Source: CAVQBP01 sp963740945
GTDB taxonomy: Bacteria; Bacteroidota; Ignavibacteria; Ignavibacteriales; Ignavibacteriaceae
Assembly: GCA_963740945.1 (NCBI GenBank)
Contig: CAVUGE010000032.1
Coordinates: 1 to 64,000, forward strand
DNA: 64,000 nucleotides
Direction of reading: 5' to 3'
Position numbers and translations under genes: made by a program. The notes under the pieces were generated by a model that was not told the origin of the DNA, did no database searches, and was given only the letters and a program-made list of their open reading frames with translations. Shown here one piece after another: positions 26,528 to 35,920 of the stretch (the stretch's first letter is position 1; each line of letters opens with the position of its first letter).

Positions 26528-27775
26528 TTAGATTACAAATTTTTTAAATAAAATCGAGGCATTGTGTCCTCCAAATCCGAATGTATTACTTATCGCAACA
26601 TTAACATCTTTTTGAGTCATTTTTTTAGCACTATAATTGAGATCACATTCCGGATCAGGATTATCAAGATTTATGGTAGGGGGAATCAAATTGTTTTTTA
26701 TACTTAATACAGTAGCTATAGCTTCTATACCCCCTGCCGCTCCCAGCAAATGCCCTGTCATTGATTTCGTTGAGGTTACTACCAGTTTATATGCATGTTC
26801 TCCAAAAGCTGTTTTTATTGCCTTTGTTTCATTCAAATCGTTATACTGGGTTGAAGTACCGTGAGCATTTATATAATCAACATCAGCGGGAGATAAGCCT
26901 GCATCCCTGATTGACTCTCTCATTGCCCTAACTGCCCCTTCACCACCAGGTGCTGGTGCTGTTATATGATATGCATCTCCGGTTAAACCGATTCCTGCAA
27001 TTTCTGCGTAAATTTTAGCACCCCTGTTTGCCGCATGTTCATATTCCTCAAGTATTACAGTTCCTGCACCTTCTCCCATTACAAAACCATTTCTATCTTT
27101 ATCAAAAGGGCGTGATGCTTCAAGGTATCTATCATTCCAGGTGGATAATGCTTTCATCGCATTAAAACCACCTATAGACATTTCCGTAATTGCTGCTTCC
27201 GAACCTCCGCATACCATAGCATCTGCACTCCCTCTTTGTATAAGGATAAATGCATCCGATATTGCATGAGAAGATGTTGCACAAGCTGATGTTGTAGCAT
27301 AATTAGGGCCTTTAAGTCCATATTTTATTGAAATCTGACCGGCTGCCATATCGGATATCATCATTACAACAAAAAAAGGACTTAATTTCTGAGGGCTTTT
27401 CTCCGAAAAATATATCCAGTGCTGCTTTTCTAAAGTAGACATACCCCCAATCCCGCTGCCGTAAATAACTCCAAACTTTTCTTTGTTTATCTTATCAGAA
27501 TTTAATCCGGAATCTTTAATAGCCATTTCAGCTGTTGCGATAGCATATTGGGTAAATGGGTCTAACCTTCTGATTGTTTTTTTATCAATATAATTTTCAG
27601 GATTAAAATTTTTTACTTCCGCAGCAAATTTTGTATCAAATTTGGATGTATCAAATCTTGTAATCAGTCCAACCCCGTTTTTCCCTTCAATTAGATTTTT
27701 CCAGTATTCATCAACACCTATTCCTATAGGAGTAACAGCACCTAAACCGGTTACTACAACTCGTCTTTTATTCAT
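26528..27775 (-). CDS. fabF: Beta-ketoacyl-ACP synthase II
   Basis: The 415-residue condensing enzyme carries the catalytic triad in order: Cys in TSACATSSHAI, His in NAHGTSTQYND and His in SMTGHLLGAAGG. It elongates acyl-ACP with malonyl-ACP in the cytoplasm and normally governs the step from C16:1 to C18:1 and the thermal response. Length and order match the family. The gene lies between acpP and rnc; a pair of hairpins separates it from acpP, which may lower its expression relative to ACP. ATG at 27775. Confidence 0.97.
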   Translation of the reverse strand: MNKRRVVVTGLGAVTPIGIGVDEYWKNLIEGKNGVGLITRFDTSKFDTKFAAEVKNFNPENYIDKKTIRRLDPFTQYAIATAEMAIKDSGLNSDKINKEKFGVIYGSGIGGMSTLEKQHWIYFSEKSPQKLSPFFVVMMISDMAAGQISIKYGLKGPNYATTSACATSSHAISDAFILIQRGSADAMVCGGSEAAITEMSIGGFNAMKALSTWNDRYLEASRPFDKDRNGFVMGEGAGTVILEEYEHAANRGAKIYAEIAGIGLTGDAYHITAPAPGGEGAVRAMRESIRDAGLSPADVDYINAHGTSTQYNDLNETKAIKTAFGEHAYKLVVTSTKSMTGHLLGAAGGIEAIATVLSIKNNLIPPTINLDNPDPECDLNYSAKKMTQKDVNVAISNTFGFGGHNASILFKKFVI

Positions 27776-27839
27776 ATTCTATAAAACCATAGTTTAGGAT
27801 TTTCGTTACTATTTTCATTTATATTTGCAAAGAATTAAG

Positions 27840-27887
27840 CCCGTCTCATCTTACTGATAAGCGAGACGGGATCGGGAAAATTCCCGA
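27840..27887. terminator. Two hairpins between acpP and fabF
   Basis: An 8-bp stem CCCGTCTC (27840-27847) / GAGACGGG (27863-27870) lies beside a 7-bp stem TCGGGAA / TTCCCGA (27872-27887), just after the acpP stop on the minus strand. Partial termination or mRNA end protection would let ACP outnumber FabF; this is inference. Confidence 0.6.
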
Positions 27888-27896
27888 CTTTTCTAA

Positions 27897-28130
27897 TTAG
27901 CTTACTTTTTCTTTCAAATATTTTACAGCATCACCAACTGTACCGATTTTTTCAGCATCTTCATCAGGAATTGATACCTGGAAGGCACTCTCAAAACCCA
28001 TTACGAGTTCTACTATATCTAATGAATCAGCTCCCAGATCATTTGTAAAAGAAGCTTCCGGTGTAATTTGTGATTCTTCCACACCTAATTTATCAATGAT
28101 GATTTCCTTTACTTTGGATTCAATATCCAT
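27897..28130 (-). CDS. acpP: Acyl carrier protein
   Basis: A 77-residue acidic protein with the phosphopantetheine attachment serine in the motif LGADSLDIVELVM (Ser37) and four-helix ACP spacing. It carries growing acyl chains for FabD, FabH, FabF and FabG, and supplies acyl-ACP to PlsX and the Lpx acyltransferases. Its place between fabG and fabF is the standard one. The ATG at 28130 is preceded by AGGAGAAGTAAT, a strong ribosome site that fits a highly expressed gene. Confidence 0.98.
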   Translation of the reverse strand: MDIESKVKEIIIDKLGVEESQITPEASFTNDLGADSLDIVELVMGFESAFQVSIPDEDAEKIGTVGDAVKYLKEKVS

Positions 28131-28214
28131 ATTACTTCTCCTATTTTTGTTTTTTTTGTTGTTAAATGTACGAAATATTTTCTAATTAAAAATGAAGTAT
28201 AGTTCGTTAATGAT

Positions 28215-28973
28215 TTACATCGTCATACCACCGTCAATAGCAATTACCTGGCCTGTAATATAATCTGATTCGGGACTGCATAAGAAATTAATCACCCTTG
28301 CAACATCTTCCGGCTTACCCATTCTATGCATTGGAACCGTGCTCAAGAGCTGTTCCTTTTGTTTATCATCAAGTTTTGCAGTCATATGAGTTTCAATAAA
28401 TCCTGGTGCAACAGCATTTACATTTATATTTCTTGAAGCAAGCTCTCTCGCCATCGATTTTGTAAATCCAATTACTCCTGCTTTGGATGCAGAATAATTA
28501 GCCTGTCCGGCATTGCCAATTAGACCGACTACCGAAGCAATATTTACTATTTTTCCGTGCTTCTGCTGAATCATGGGTTTAATAACAGCTTTTGTATAAT
28601 TAAATACACTTTTCAGATTAGTAGATATTACATCGTCAAAATCTTTTTCACTCATTCTTAATAATAGGTTATCGCGCGTAATACCTGCATTATTAACGAG
28701 AATATCAACTCCACCTAATTTTTCTATTGCAGCATTAATTGTAGCCTGTGCCTGCTCCAATGATGTTGCATCGGCTTTAAATCCATAAATGTTTACATCA
28801 TCAAGACCAATTTCTTTTTTTATTTCTTCCGCACACCCGTCAATATCATCATCAACGAAGGCAATATCCGAAAAAAGTATATCGCTGCAAATGTTAGAAG
28901 CTAATTCTTTTACAATCGCACGTCCAATCCCCCTTGATCCGCCGGTAACAATGGCTTTTTTATTCTTTGGCAT
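28215..28973 (-). CDS. fabG: 3-oxoacyl-ACP reductase
   Basis: This 252-residue short-chain dehydrogenase has the NADPH motif TGGSRGIGRAI, the NNAG motif, the catalytic serine in IASVVGLIG and the YSASKAG tyrosine-lysine pair, ending in VIAIDGGMTM. It reduces 3-oxoacyl-ACP in each elongation cycle. The start overlaps the end of the upstream DUF3109 gene by 14 bases, suggesting coupled translation. FabG normally lies next to FabD and ACP, as it does here apart from the DUF3109 insertion. Confidence 0.96.
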   Translation of the reverse strand: MPKNKKAIVTGGSRGIGRAIVKELASNICSDILFSDIAFVDDDIDGCAEEIKKEIGLDDVNIYGFKADATSLEQAQATINAAIEKLGGVDILVNNAGITRDNLLLRMSEKDFDDVISTNLKSVFNYTKAVIKPMIQQKHGKIVNIASVVGLIGNAGQANYSASKAGVIGFTKSMARELASRNINVNAVAPGFIETHMTAKLDDKQKEQLLSTVPMHRMGKPEDVARVINFLCSPESDYITGQVIAIDGGMTM

Positions 28974-29559
28974 TTATTGTCTCTCCTAATTTTATTTCAT
29001 TAAGAAATTCTTCTCTATATTTTTCTAATTCAGCGAAATCTCCTTCACCGAAAAAATAAAGTAATTCTTCTTTGCAAGCTTCAAAGATATTGGTTTCCGG
29101 AAACATTTCCTTGTTGCATGTTTTTAACCGGTCAATATGTTCATCATCAATAGTTAAAGAACCTTCATAAACTGTAAAGGGAAAAAGGATACAATATAAA
29201 GGTTTATATTTCCATTTATATTCTCCTCTTGAATTGGCATATTTTTGAAGGGAACATAATCCGTTCTTATCCAGGAAAGTACATTTTTTATTAATAACCT
29301 GTGTACCGACAGCTATACTCGATTCGAAATCTTCATCTTCTTCAGCCGGTTCAAACCATTCCTCGAAATTTTTTGTTTGGGTTTCATCAAAAGTTTGGGA
29401 TAATTCATCTTTAATGGAAAATATATGCTCATATTCCTTCAAATCCGTATACACTCCATAATGGCAGCATTCACCGGAACATTTGCATTTGAATTTATAA
29501 ATAAAAATTTGGGGGTCTATCTTTAATCCTTTAATAACTTTCCAGCCGCTTTTATCCAT
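28960..29559 (-). CDS. DUF3109 family cysteine-rich protein
   Basis: The start is taken as ATG 29559, sharing its A with the fabD stop (TGATG), which gives 199 residues. Conserved cysteines occur in KCKCSGECCHYG near residue 25, in KKCTFLDKNGLCSLQ near 110, in KPLYCILFPF near 140 and in RLKTCN near 165. This is the DUF3109 pattern, related in style to the YkgJ zinc/iron-binding group. The biochemical role is unknown. Overlaps on both sides place it tightly in the fatty-acid operon between fabD and fabG, so a link to acyl metabolism or its redox state is possible but unproven. Confidence 0.85.
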   Translation of the reverse strand: MDKSGWKVIKGLKIDPQIFIYKFKCKCSGECCHYGVYTDLKEYEHIFSIKDELSQTFDETQTKNFEEWFEPAEEDEDFESSIAVGTQVINKKCTFLDKNGLCSLQKYANSRGEYKWKYKPLYCILFPFTVYEGSLTIDDEHIDRLKTCNKEMFPETNIFEACKEELLYFFGEGDFAELEKYREEFLNEIKLGETINAKE

Positions 29560-30473
29560 CAAATATATTTCTCCATATCTGAAAATTTATCTATCCCAAA
29601 ACATTTTACATCCGGGTTTATTCTTTTAACCAGACCTTGAAGCACTTTCCCAGGACCAATCTCATAAAATTCATTGATTCCATCATTTATCATATTGTTT
29701 ATAGTTTCTTCCCATCTAACCGGAGAATCCAGCTGGTCATAAAGAAGATTCTGAATCTTTTCTTTTTCAATAACGGGCAATGCTGTAACATTAGCGTAAA
29801 CCGGCAGCCTTGCATCATATAAAGCTGTACTTTCCAGAGCATTTTTTAAAATTACCTGTGCAGGTTTCATAAGAGGAGAATGAAAAGCTCCGCTTACTAC
29901 AAGCTCCTTTACTAATCTTGCTCCCTTCAACTTGCAAATCTCCATTGCTTTTTTAACCCCTTCAATCGAACCTGATATAACTATTTGACCTGGAGAATTA
30001 AAATTGGCAGGCTGAACAACTCCATCTGAAGAAGCCTCCTTGCAGCATTCAACAACAATAGAAGACACAAGTCCGATTACAGCTGCCATAGTTCCGGGAT
30101 TTTCCATACCTGCTTTCTGCATAGCCTTCCCTCTCAGCCTAACTAGTTTAACTGCATCATAAAATTGAATTGAACCGGCAGCCACAAGTGCAGAATACTC
30201 TCCGAGAGAATGTCCGGCTGCAGCATCAGGATGAAGAGTTCTGATTATACTTGCAAGAACAACGCTGTGCAAAAAAATAGCCGGCTGGGTATATTCAGTC
30301 TGTTTCAATTCATCTTCAGGACCATTAAACATGATATATGAAAGATGAACTCCAAGCGCATCATCTGCAGTTTTTATCATTTCTTTGGCTTCAACAGATT
30401 GTTCAAACAGATCTTTAGCCATACCAACATACTGAGATCCCTGTCCCGGAAATAAAAAAGCTTTTTTCGTCAT
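29559..30473 (-). CDS. fabD: Malonyl-CoA:ACP transacylase
   Basis: The 304-residue protein opens with FPGQGSQYVGM and contains the nucleophile motif GHSLGEYSAL (Ser near 87) and the catalytic histidine in SGAFHSPLM. It loads malonate from CoA onto ACP. Length is normal. It follows fabH by 75 bases and shares one base with the following DUF3109 gene. ATG at 30473. Confidence 0.96.
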   Translation of the reverse strand: MTKKAFLFPGQGSQYVGMAKDLFEQSVEAKEMIKTADDALGVHLSYIMFNGPEDELKQTEYTQPAIFLHSVVLASIIRTLHPDAAAGHSLGEYSALVAAGSIQFYDAVKLVRLRGKAMQKAGMENPGTMAAVIGLVSSIVVECCKEASSDGVVQPANFNSPGQIVISGSIEGVKKAMEICKLKGARLVKELVVSGAFHSPLMKPAQVILKNALESTALYDARLPVYANVTALPVIEKEKIQNLLYDQLDSPVRWEETINNMINDGINEFYEIGPGKVLQGLVKRINPDVKCFGIDKFSDMEKYI

Positions 30474-30514
30474 TAGTTAATATATTTTATAAATCCTAAA
30501 CTGGCATGGCCAGA

Positions 30515-30548
30515 ATCCTAAAATCTTGTAATCTTGCAATTTTCCTTA
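30515..30548. repeat. Short periodic stretch after fabH stop
   Basis: Read on the minus strand, AAAATTGCAAGATTACAAGATTTTAG-like text with a period near 8-9 starts directly after the fabH stop. The same word (AATCTTGCAATTTT) occurs near 13128-13160 upstream of traB. Confidence 0.45.
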
Positions 30549-31556
30549 TTACATACTCCAAACGAAATATGAAGAACCCCATGTAAAACCGGCTCCAAAT
30601 GCAGCTAATATAACCTTATCCCCTTTTTTAAGTTTTCCACTTCTATAATATTCTACAAGGCATGATGGAATTGTTGCTGCAGTTGTATTACCATATCTAT
30701 CAATATTGATCATTACCTTATCCATGCTTAATCCCATTCTTTCGGCAGTTGCAGTTATTATCCGCATATTTGCCTGATGAGGAACCAGGTAAGCAATATC
30801 TTCGCTTTTCAAATTATTTTTTTTCATTATTTCGTAAGATATATCCGCCATACCTTTAACCGCTACTTTAAATACTGCTTTGCCATCCTGGAAAAGGAAA
30901 TGATATCCCTTATCTACAGTCTCATGAGTTGGAGGATTTAAGCTTCCGCCTCCTTTTAAATACAAAGCTTCTTTACCGGATCCATCAATTTTTAATAAAG
31001 AATCCTGTAAACCAAAGTTTAGATCTTCCGAAGGCTCTAATAAAACTGCGGCTCCCGCATCTCCAAATAATATACAATTGTTTCTATCGGTATAATCAGT
31101 AATAGAACTCATCTTATCTGCACCAATTACCAATACTTTTTTATATGTCCCTGATTCCACTAAACTGGCTCCTGTCTGGAAAGCAAACAGAAAACCTGAA
31201 CAGGCTGCGGAAAGATCGAAACCCCACGCATTATTTGCACCAATATTATTTTGAACCAAACAAGCAGTTGCAGGAAAAAACATATCCGGTGAAATAGTTG
31301 CCACAATAATTACATCTATTTCATCCGGTGAAATATTATGTGTGGTTAATAAATCCTGAGCAGCACGTGTAGCAAGTTCGCTGGTAGCGCCATTCTCAAG
31401 CACCCTTCTTTCTTTTATACCGGTTCTTGTTCTTATCCATTCATCATTAGTATCTACTATCTTTTCAAAGTATGCATTATCCAATATTTTATCCGGGACA
31501 TACATCCCCAAAGCAGTTATAACTGCGCTAAATTTTTTCTTATTGTTTGTGGACAT
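30549..31556 (-). CDS. fabH: Beta-ketoacyl-ACP synthase III
   Basis: The 335-residue thiolase-fold enzyme has the catalytic cysteine in DLSAACSGFLF, the histidine in VPHQANMRI and the asparagine in YGNTTAATIPS. It starts chains by condensing acyl-CoA with malonyl-ACP. The sequence is of the housekeeping type and the length is normal. It follows plsX by 12 bases in the operon. ATG at 31556. Confidence 0.97.
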   Translation of the reverse strand: MSTNNKKKFSAVITALGMYVPDKILDNAYFEKIVDTNDEWIRTRTGIKERRVLENGATSELATRAAQDLLTTHNISPDEIDVIIVATISPDMFFPATACLVQNNIGANNAWGFDLSAACSGFLFAFQTGASLVESGTYKKVLVIGADKMSSITDYTDRNNCILFGDAGAAVLLEPSEDLNFGLQDSLLKIDGSGKEALYLKGGGSLNPPTHETVDKGYHFLFQDGKAVFKVAVKGMADISYEIMKKNNLKSEDIAYLVPHQANMRIITATAERMGLSMDKVMINIDRYGNTTAATIPSCLVEYYRSGKLKKGDKVILAAFGAGFTWGSSYFVWSM

Positions 31557-31568
31557 AATAATTCCGTT

Positions 31569-32603
31569 TTACAATATGTTAGAATAATTTTTAATTGAAA
31601 TTGCTATCTTTTCAATAAGCTTTTTCGAATACATTTCGTTTGCTCTTAAAACCATATTTTTAATAGCTTTAGGTGTACTTGAACCATGACCTATAATACT
31701 AATTCCGTTAACACCTAGCAATGGTACACCGCCGTATTCCTGGTAATCGAATTCTTTTAATATTTCTTTTAATGTACTTTTTACCAAACCGACTTTTAAC
31801 TTATTAAAAATATTTCTTTCTGCATAATCTTTCAGCTTAAATTTTAAATAATCTAAGACACCTTCTCCAAACTTCAATAATATATTTCCGACAAAACCAT
31901 CGCAGACTATTACATGAACGGTACCTTTTAAAATATCTCTCCCTTCAACATTCCCTACAAAATTCAAATTTGTTTTTTTAATTAAAGCTGAGGCAGCGAT
32001 TGAGATATCATTTCCTTTTGATTCTTCTTCACCGACACTTAAAATCCCCACCTTAGGGTTTTCGATACCGAATATCTCTCTTGTATAAATTGTTCCCATT
32101 ATTGCATATTCAAGAAGATGAATCGGTTTTGAATCAACACTGGCTCCCACATCAAATACTGTACACACTCCTGATTCATTAGGAAAGATTGAACCAATTG
32201 TTGGCCGGCCGACCCCCGGAATTCTTCCCATTATTAAAGTTGAAGCAGCCATCATTGCTCCCGTATTCCCTGCACTGACAAAAGCATCTGCTTTTTTTTC
32301 TTTAACCAGCTTTGCACCAATAACAATTGAAGAATTTATTTTCCTTTTTAAAGCAGTTGTGGGAGACTCTCCCATTTCAATTATCTCATCGGCATTTATT
32401 ATATTTTTTTTTTCAAAGGAAAGGTTATTGTTTGATATGACTTCAAGTATTTCTTTTTCTTTTCCTACCAAAAATAGTTCAAAATCTTTATTATCATTAA
32501 AAGCCTGAATTGCTCCCACAACAGTATTTTGAGGGGCGAAATCACCCCCCATTGCATCTACAATTATTCTGCATTTATAATTTTCAGGAACAGAACTGTT
32601 CAT
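31569..32603 (-). CDS. plsX: Phosphate acyltransferase PlsX
   Basis: The 344-residue protein starts its conserved part with VDAMGGDFAPQN and has the family text SAGNTGAMMAAS, VFDVGAS and VCDGFVGN. It makes acyl-phosphate from acyl-ACP for the PlsY route to lysophosphatidate at the inner membrane face. The position between rpmF and fabH is the usual one. ATG at 32603; rpmF ends 18 bases upstream. Confidence 0.96.
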   Translation of the reverse strand: MNSSVPENYKCRIIVDAMGGDFAPQNTVVGAIQAFNDNKDFELFLVGKEKEILEVISNNNLSFEKKNIINADEIIEMGESPTTALKRKINSSIVIGAKLVKEKKADAFVSAGNTGAMMAASTLIMGRIPGVGRPTIGSIFPNESGVCTVFDVGASVDSKPIHLLEYAIMGTIYTREIFGIENPKVGILSVGEEESKGNDISIAASALIKKTNLNFVGNVEGRDILKGTVHVIVCDGFVGNILLKFGEGVLDYLKFKLKDYAERNIFNKLKVGLVKSTLKEILKEFDYQEYGGVPLLGVNGISIIGHGSSTPKAIKNMVLRANEMYSKKLIEKIAISIKNYSNIL

Positions 32604-32621
32604 TAAATGATTTGTAAAATG

Positions 32622-32801
32622 TTAGCTTTTAGGTAAAAACATCGAACGTTCATTATAGTAACCACAGGCAGGGCATGCGCGATGGGTTAATTTCATTTCA
32701 CCGCAATTTGAACATGTTCCTAATGATGGAACTGTGGCTTTATAATGTGTCCTTCGTTTGTCTCTTCTGCTCTTTGACCATCTGCGTTTCGGATTTGGCA
32801 T
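32622..32801 (-). CDS. rpmF: 50S ribosomal protein L32
   Basis: A 59-residue frame from ATG 32801 begins MPNPKRRWSKSRRDKRR, the typical basic L32 start, and has a zinc ribbon with CSNCGEMK and CPACGYY (CxxC twice). It binds the large subunit near the exit tunnel. It lies 14 bases after the yceD-like gene and before plsX, the conserved yceD-rpmF-plsX order. Length is normal and all four zinc cysteines are kept. Confidence 0.96.
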   Translation of the reverse strand: MPNPKRRWSKSRRDKRRTHYKATVPSLGTCSNCGEMKLTHRACPACGYYNERSMFLPKS

Positions 32802-32815
32802 TGTATTCCTGTTAC

Positions 32816-33325
32816 TTAGTTAATATTCAATTTATTTTTTAATTCTATTAAAGGCATCCACCTTGTATCTATTTGCTCATTATCACAATTACAATCTCCT
32901 TCATTCAGATCTTTTCCGCACTTAATACATAGACCTTTACACTCATCTTTACAAAGTTTCTTCATGGGAATTGAAAGAACCATGTAATCCCTAAAATCTT
33001 TATCAAGAATTATTTTATCGGCTTCAGGATTTAAATACGTTATATTTAATGAATCCGTTTCTTCTCCATTATTACTAAATAAATAAACCATTTTATAATT
33101 AGCTTTTACTTCCTTTTTAAATAAAGATGCACATCTGTCACATTCAAAATTTGCATTTGCCGATAATTGCGCATCTATAATAATTTGATTATGAACTTTG
33201 GATAGTTTTACTGATGCTGTAAATTTATCGTAAAAAGGAAGTTCTTCTAATTCAATTTCATCGACCGGTTCATTAAATGTATAGAAGTACTCACCGTCTC
33301 TTAAATTTGATATTTTAATGAACAT
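32816..33325 (-). CDS. yceD: YceD/DUF177 protein (rRNA accumulation factor)
   Basis: The ATG at 33325 with GAGAGATTTGAG upstream gives 169 residues (MFIKISNLRDGE); a longer frame to 33361 lacks support. The DUF177 marks are CDRCASLF in the middle and the cysteine-rich C-terminal stretch CKGLCIKCGKDLNEGDC. The protein is linked to 23S rRNA accumulation in E. coli and plants, and is nearly always next to rpmF as here. It is the first gene of the fab operon, so the promoter should lie in the repeat-filled gap 33326-33747. Confidence 0.9.
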   Translation of the reverse strand: MFIKISNLRDGEYFYTFNEPVDEIELEELPFYDKFTASVKLSKVHNQIIIDAQLSANANFECDRCASLFKKEVKANYKMVYLFSNNGEETDSLNITYLNPEADKIILDKDFRDYMVLSIPMKKLCKDECKGLCIKCGKDLNEGDCNCDNEQIDTRWMPLIELKNKLNIN

Positions 33326-33460
33326 CTCAAATCTCTCAAAAAAAGAGCAAAAACAAGCCAAAATATAGACATACTATGTTTTATAGTCAAACCCGGATAA
33401 TATATTATTTTTTCTCCTTTCTTTCACAAATATTACTAAATTACTGATTTTACTCATATA

Positions 33461-33721
33461 AAAGATGACATCTTTTAAAAGAATAATTATCTTCAATTTT
33501 TTATTAAAATATAAGCTCAGGTAAAACTTTAATTTTAAAAAGTAAAGATGTCATCTTTCAAATACTTATTCCTATAGTTGCGTAAGGTGAGTAAATCGTC
33601 AATTTACAGAGGTTTCTTATGTAAAGATGACATCTTTTAAAAGCGTAAATTATCTTCAATTTATTATTAAAAATGTAAGTCCAGATGAAACTTTAATCTA
33701 AAAATTAAAGATGTCATCTTT
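33461..33721. repeat. Two ~98-bp palindrome-bounded elements in tandem
   Basis: AAAGATGWCATCTTT occurs at 33461-33475, 33544-33558, 33623-33637 and 33707-33721, forming two units of 98 and 99 bases with similar AT-rich cores and a shared right flank (TCAAATACTTATTC, then TTGCGTAA). They fill the region upstream of the fab operon and downstream of the propeller gene. No gene is seen from 33326 to 33747. Confidence 0.9.
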
Positions 33722-33747
33722 CAAATACTTATTCTTGCGTAAAATTA

Positions 33748-34875
33748 TCATTTTACGGAGGTTTCTTTTACATTTTTTTTAATATTTGACTTTTTCCCCG
33801 TCCATTTAGCTAACGGATTGGAAATTGATATTTTATTAAGACCTTTATCGGTACCTAACCATAAATCGGAACCATCAAAATAAAGGCAGGAAATTTTTGC
33901 AGTTTCAATGTTAGTCTTATTTAGATCAACTGGAGTTACTTTACCATTAAACCGGTCAATCATCACAAGTCCTTTCCCGTATTCGGTTTTTTCATCCCTG
34001 TCAAAAGAATAAAGACTCGCCCAAATTTGATTTCCGGTTCGCTCAAGACAGTATATACCGTTTGCCGAAAGTCCATTGTTTCTGGATATCCTGTCCCACC
34101 TTAATTTTCTATCATATCTGTAAATTCCGCCTATATTAAATTCCGGTTCTTTACGGGTTATAAATTCATCAGTGGCAAACCATACATATTTTCCTTCAAT
34201 TAGAATATTAGAAATTGAAACAGATTCACCGTCCCCGTTAAATCCATTATCTATTTTATTATTTATATACTGCCAGGCACTTTTATCCGAAGGATCCTTA
34301 TCCTTCTGAAAAATATGTACACCGGATTCCGTACCGAACCATATTAAGCTATCTCCATCGAGTGCAATTGATTTAATATTATTTGATTTTGGATTTTTAT
34401 CAATGGAAATATCATAATCAGTATAACGGTTTTTTGATACGTCCAGTTTTGTTAAATCAATAAACCTTCCAATCCAGAGAATATTTTGTGAGCTATCAAA
34501 TAATAAAGAACGGATCCAGTTACCCCATTGCCCTCCTTGAGCAAACCTTCTCCTTCTCCAGTTATCTCTTTTTTTATCATAAATGAATAAACCTTCGCTA
34601 GATCCTGCCCAAACATAATTCTTGTTTACTTCTATCGTATAAAAAAAATCATTCTCAAGATTATTACTTTTAGTGGAGAAATTTGTCCATTTATTCTCTT
34701 TTATGGAGTATTTGAAAATCCCGTCACCGTAAGAAGCAACCCAGAGTTCATCCCCGAATTCTTTTATATCTGTAACATTGGCATTTTCAATATAAAGCTT
34801 TGAGTTAACCTGAGAGAAAATTAAAGAATTATAAAGAAGCGTTAAAAATAGTACCGGTAATATTCTCTTAAACAT
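33748..34875 (-). CDS. Secreted beta-propeller protein (two-component regulator propeller type)
   Basis: ATG 34875 (MFKRILPVLFL) gives a 375-residue protein with a signal peptide ending near SLIFSQ; a longer frame from 34917 would hide it. The body is built of repeated blades with W-x-G-S/T and D-x-L-W-x-G motifs (LWVASYGDGIF, VWAGSSEGLFIYD, LWIGRFIDL, IWFGTESGVHIF, LWLGTDKGLNKI), as in the sensor propellers of hybrid two-component systems. There is no kinase or membrane domain here, so it is a free propeller, probably periplasmic. The ligand is unknown. Gene stands alone. Confidence 0.8.
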   Translation of the reverse strand: MFKRILPVLFLTLLYNSLIFSQVNSKLYIENANVTDIKEFGDELWVASYGDGIFKYSIKENKWTNFSTKSNNLENDFFYTIEVNKNYVWAGSSEGLFIYDKKRDNWRRRRFAQGGQWGNWIRSLLFDSSQNILWIGRFIDLTKLDVSKNRYTDYDISIDKNPKSNNIKSIALDGDSLIWFGTESGVHIFQKDKDPSDKSAWQYINNKIDNGFNGDGESVSISNILIEGKYVWFATDEFITRKEPEFNIGGIYRYDRKLRWDRISRNNGLSANGIYCLERTGNQIWASLYSFDRDEKTEYGKGLVMIDRFNGKVTPVDLNKTNIETAKISCLYFDGSDLWLGTDKGLNKISISNPLAKWTGKKSNIKKNVKETSVK

Positions 34876-35101
34876 ATTCAATTCATCATATAAATAATCA
34901 TAAAAAAAACTTAACAAAAAAAAGAATTAACCTTATCAGTATACAGTCAAAAATAATTCCAAATTCTCTCTGCCGACTTTTAGAAGCTGTGTGAAAAATG
35001 AATTGCCCCGACATTTATAGGAGTTTCTCAAACAGCCTCTAATAATCCGGTAATATCGCACAGGGGCCGACATATTCTAGACGGACTTCTTAATTATTTT
35101 T

Positions 35102-35917
35102 TCAGTAACTCTCTTCTTCGGAAGGGAAACTTTTTGCTTTAACATCATCAATATAATTTTTAACTGCCTTCAAAACTTCTTCTGCCTGTTTGGAATAATG
35201 TCTGACAAATCGCGGATGAAAATCAACATTAAGCCCAAGCATATCAGGGGTAACAAGAATCTGACCATCACAAAAAACTCCGGCTCCAATACCTATAGTA
35301 GGAATACTTATCGATTCTGTAATTTGCTTGGCAAGTCCGGCAGGAATCTTTTCTAGAACAATTGCAAAAGCACCTGCTTCCTCAAGAGTTTTTGCATCCA
35401 GAAGCAGCTCATCTGCTTCCTCTTTATTCCTTCCCCTTTCCCGGTAACTGCCGAATTTATGAATACTCTGAGGTGTTAATCCAAGATGCCCCATTACAGG
35501 AATTCCGGCATCGGTAATTTTCTTAACCATTTCTGCTACTCTTTTTCCACCCTCAAGCTTTACTGCTCCCGCTGAGGTCTCTTTCATAATCCTTCCTGCG
35601 TTTCTAAATCCTTCATCTATACTTAACTGGTAAGACATAAATGGCAAATCACCGACAACCATGGCATGCTCAACTCCTTTTGTAACAGCTTTAATATGAT
35701 AGATCATTTGATCCATTGTAACCGGAAGTGTAGTTTCATTCCCTTGAAATACGTTGCTTAAGGAATCGCCAACCAGAATAATATCAATCCCTGCTTCATC
35801 TAATAATTTTGCCGTTATAAAATCATATGCGGTCAAAGCCGATATTTTAATTCCTTTACGTTTTAATATAAATAAGGTTTTAGTAGTAACCCTTTTATTT
35901 TGTTTTTCAGTACTCAT
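35102..35917 (-). CDS. panB: 3-methyl-2-oxobutanoate hydroxymethyltransferase
   Basis: The 271-residue TIM-barrel protein carries the PanB motifs ALTAYDFITAKLLDEAGID, VGDSLSNV, GDLPFMSYQ, KLEGG and PTIGIGAG. It transfers a hydroxymethyl group from methylene-tetrahydrofolate to 2-oxoisovalerate, the first step to pantoate and hence CoA and the ACP prosthetic group. No panC or panD is adjacent. It follows lipM across a heptamer array. ATG at 35917. Confidence 0.96.
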   Translation of the reverse strand: MSTEKQNKRVTTKTLFILKRKGIKISALTAYDFITAKLLDEAGIDIILVGDSLSNVFQGNETTLPVTMDQMIYHIKAVTKGVEHAMVVGDLPFMSYQLSIDEGFRNAGRIMKETSAGAVKLEGGKRVAEMVKKITDAGIPVMGHLGLTPQSIHKFGSYRERGRNKEEADELLLDAKTLEEAGAFAIVLEKIPAGLAKQITESISIPTIGIGAGVFCDGQILVTPDMLGLNVDFHPRFVRHYSKQAEEVLKAVKNYIDDVKAKSFPSEEESY

Positions 35918-35920
35918 TCG

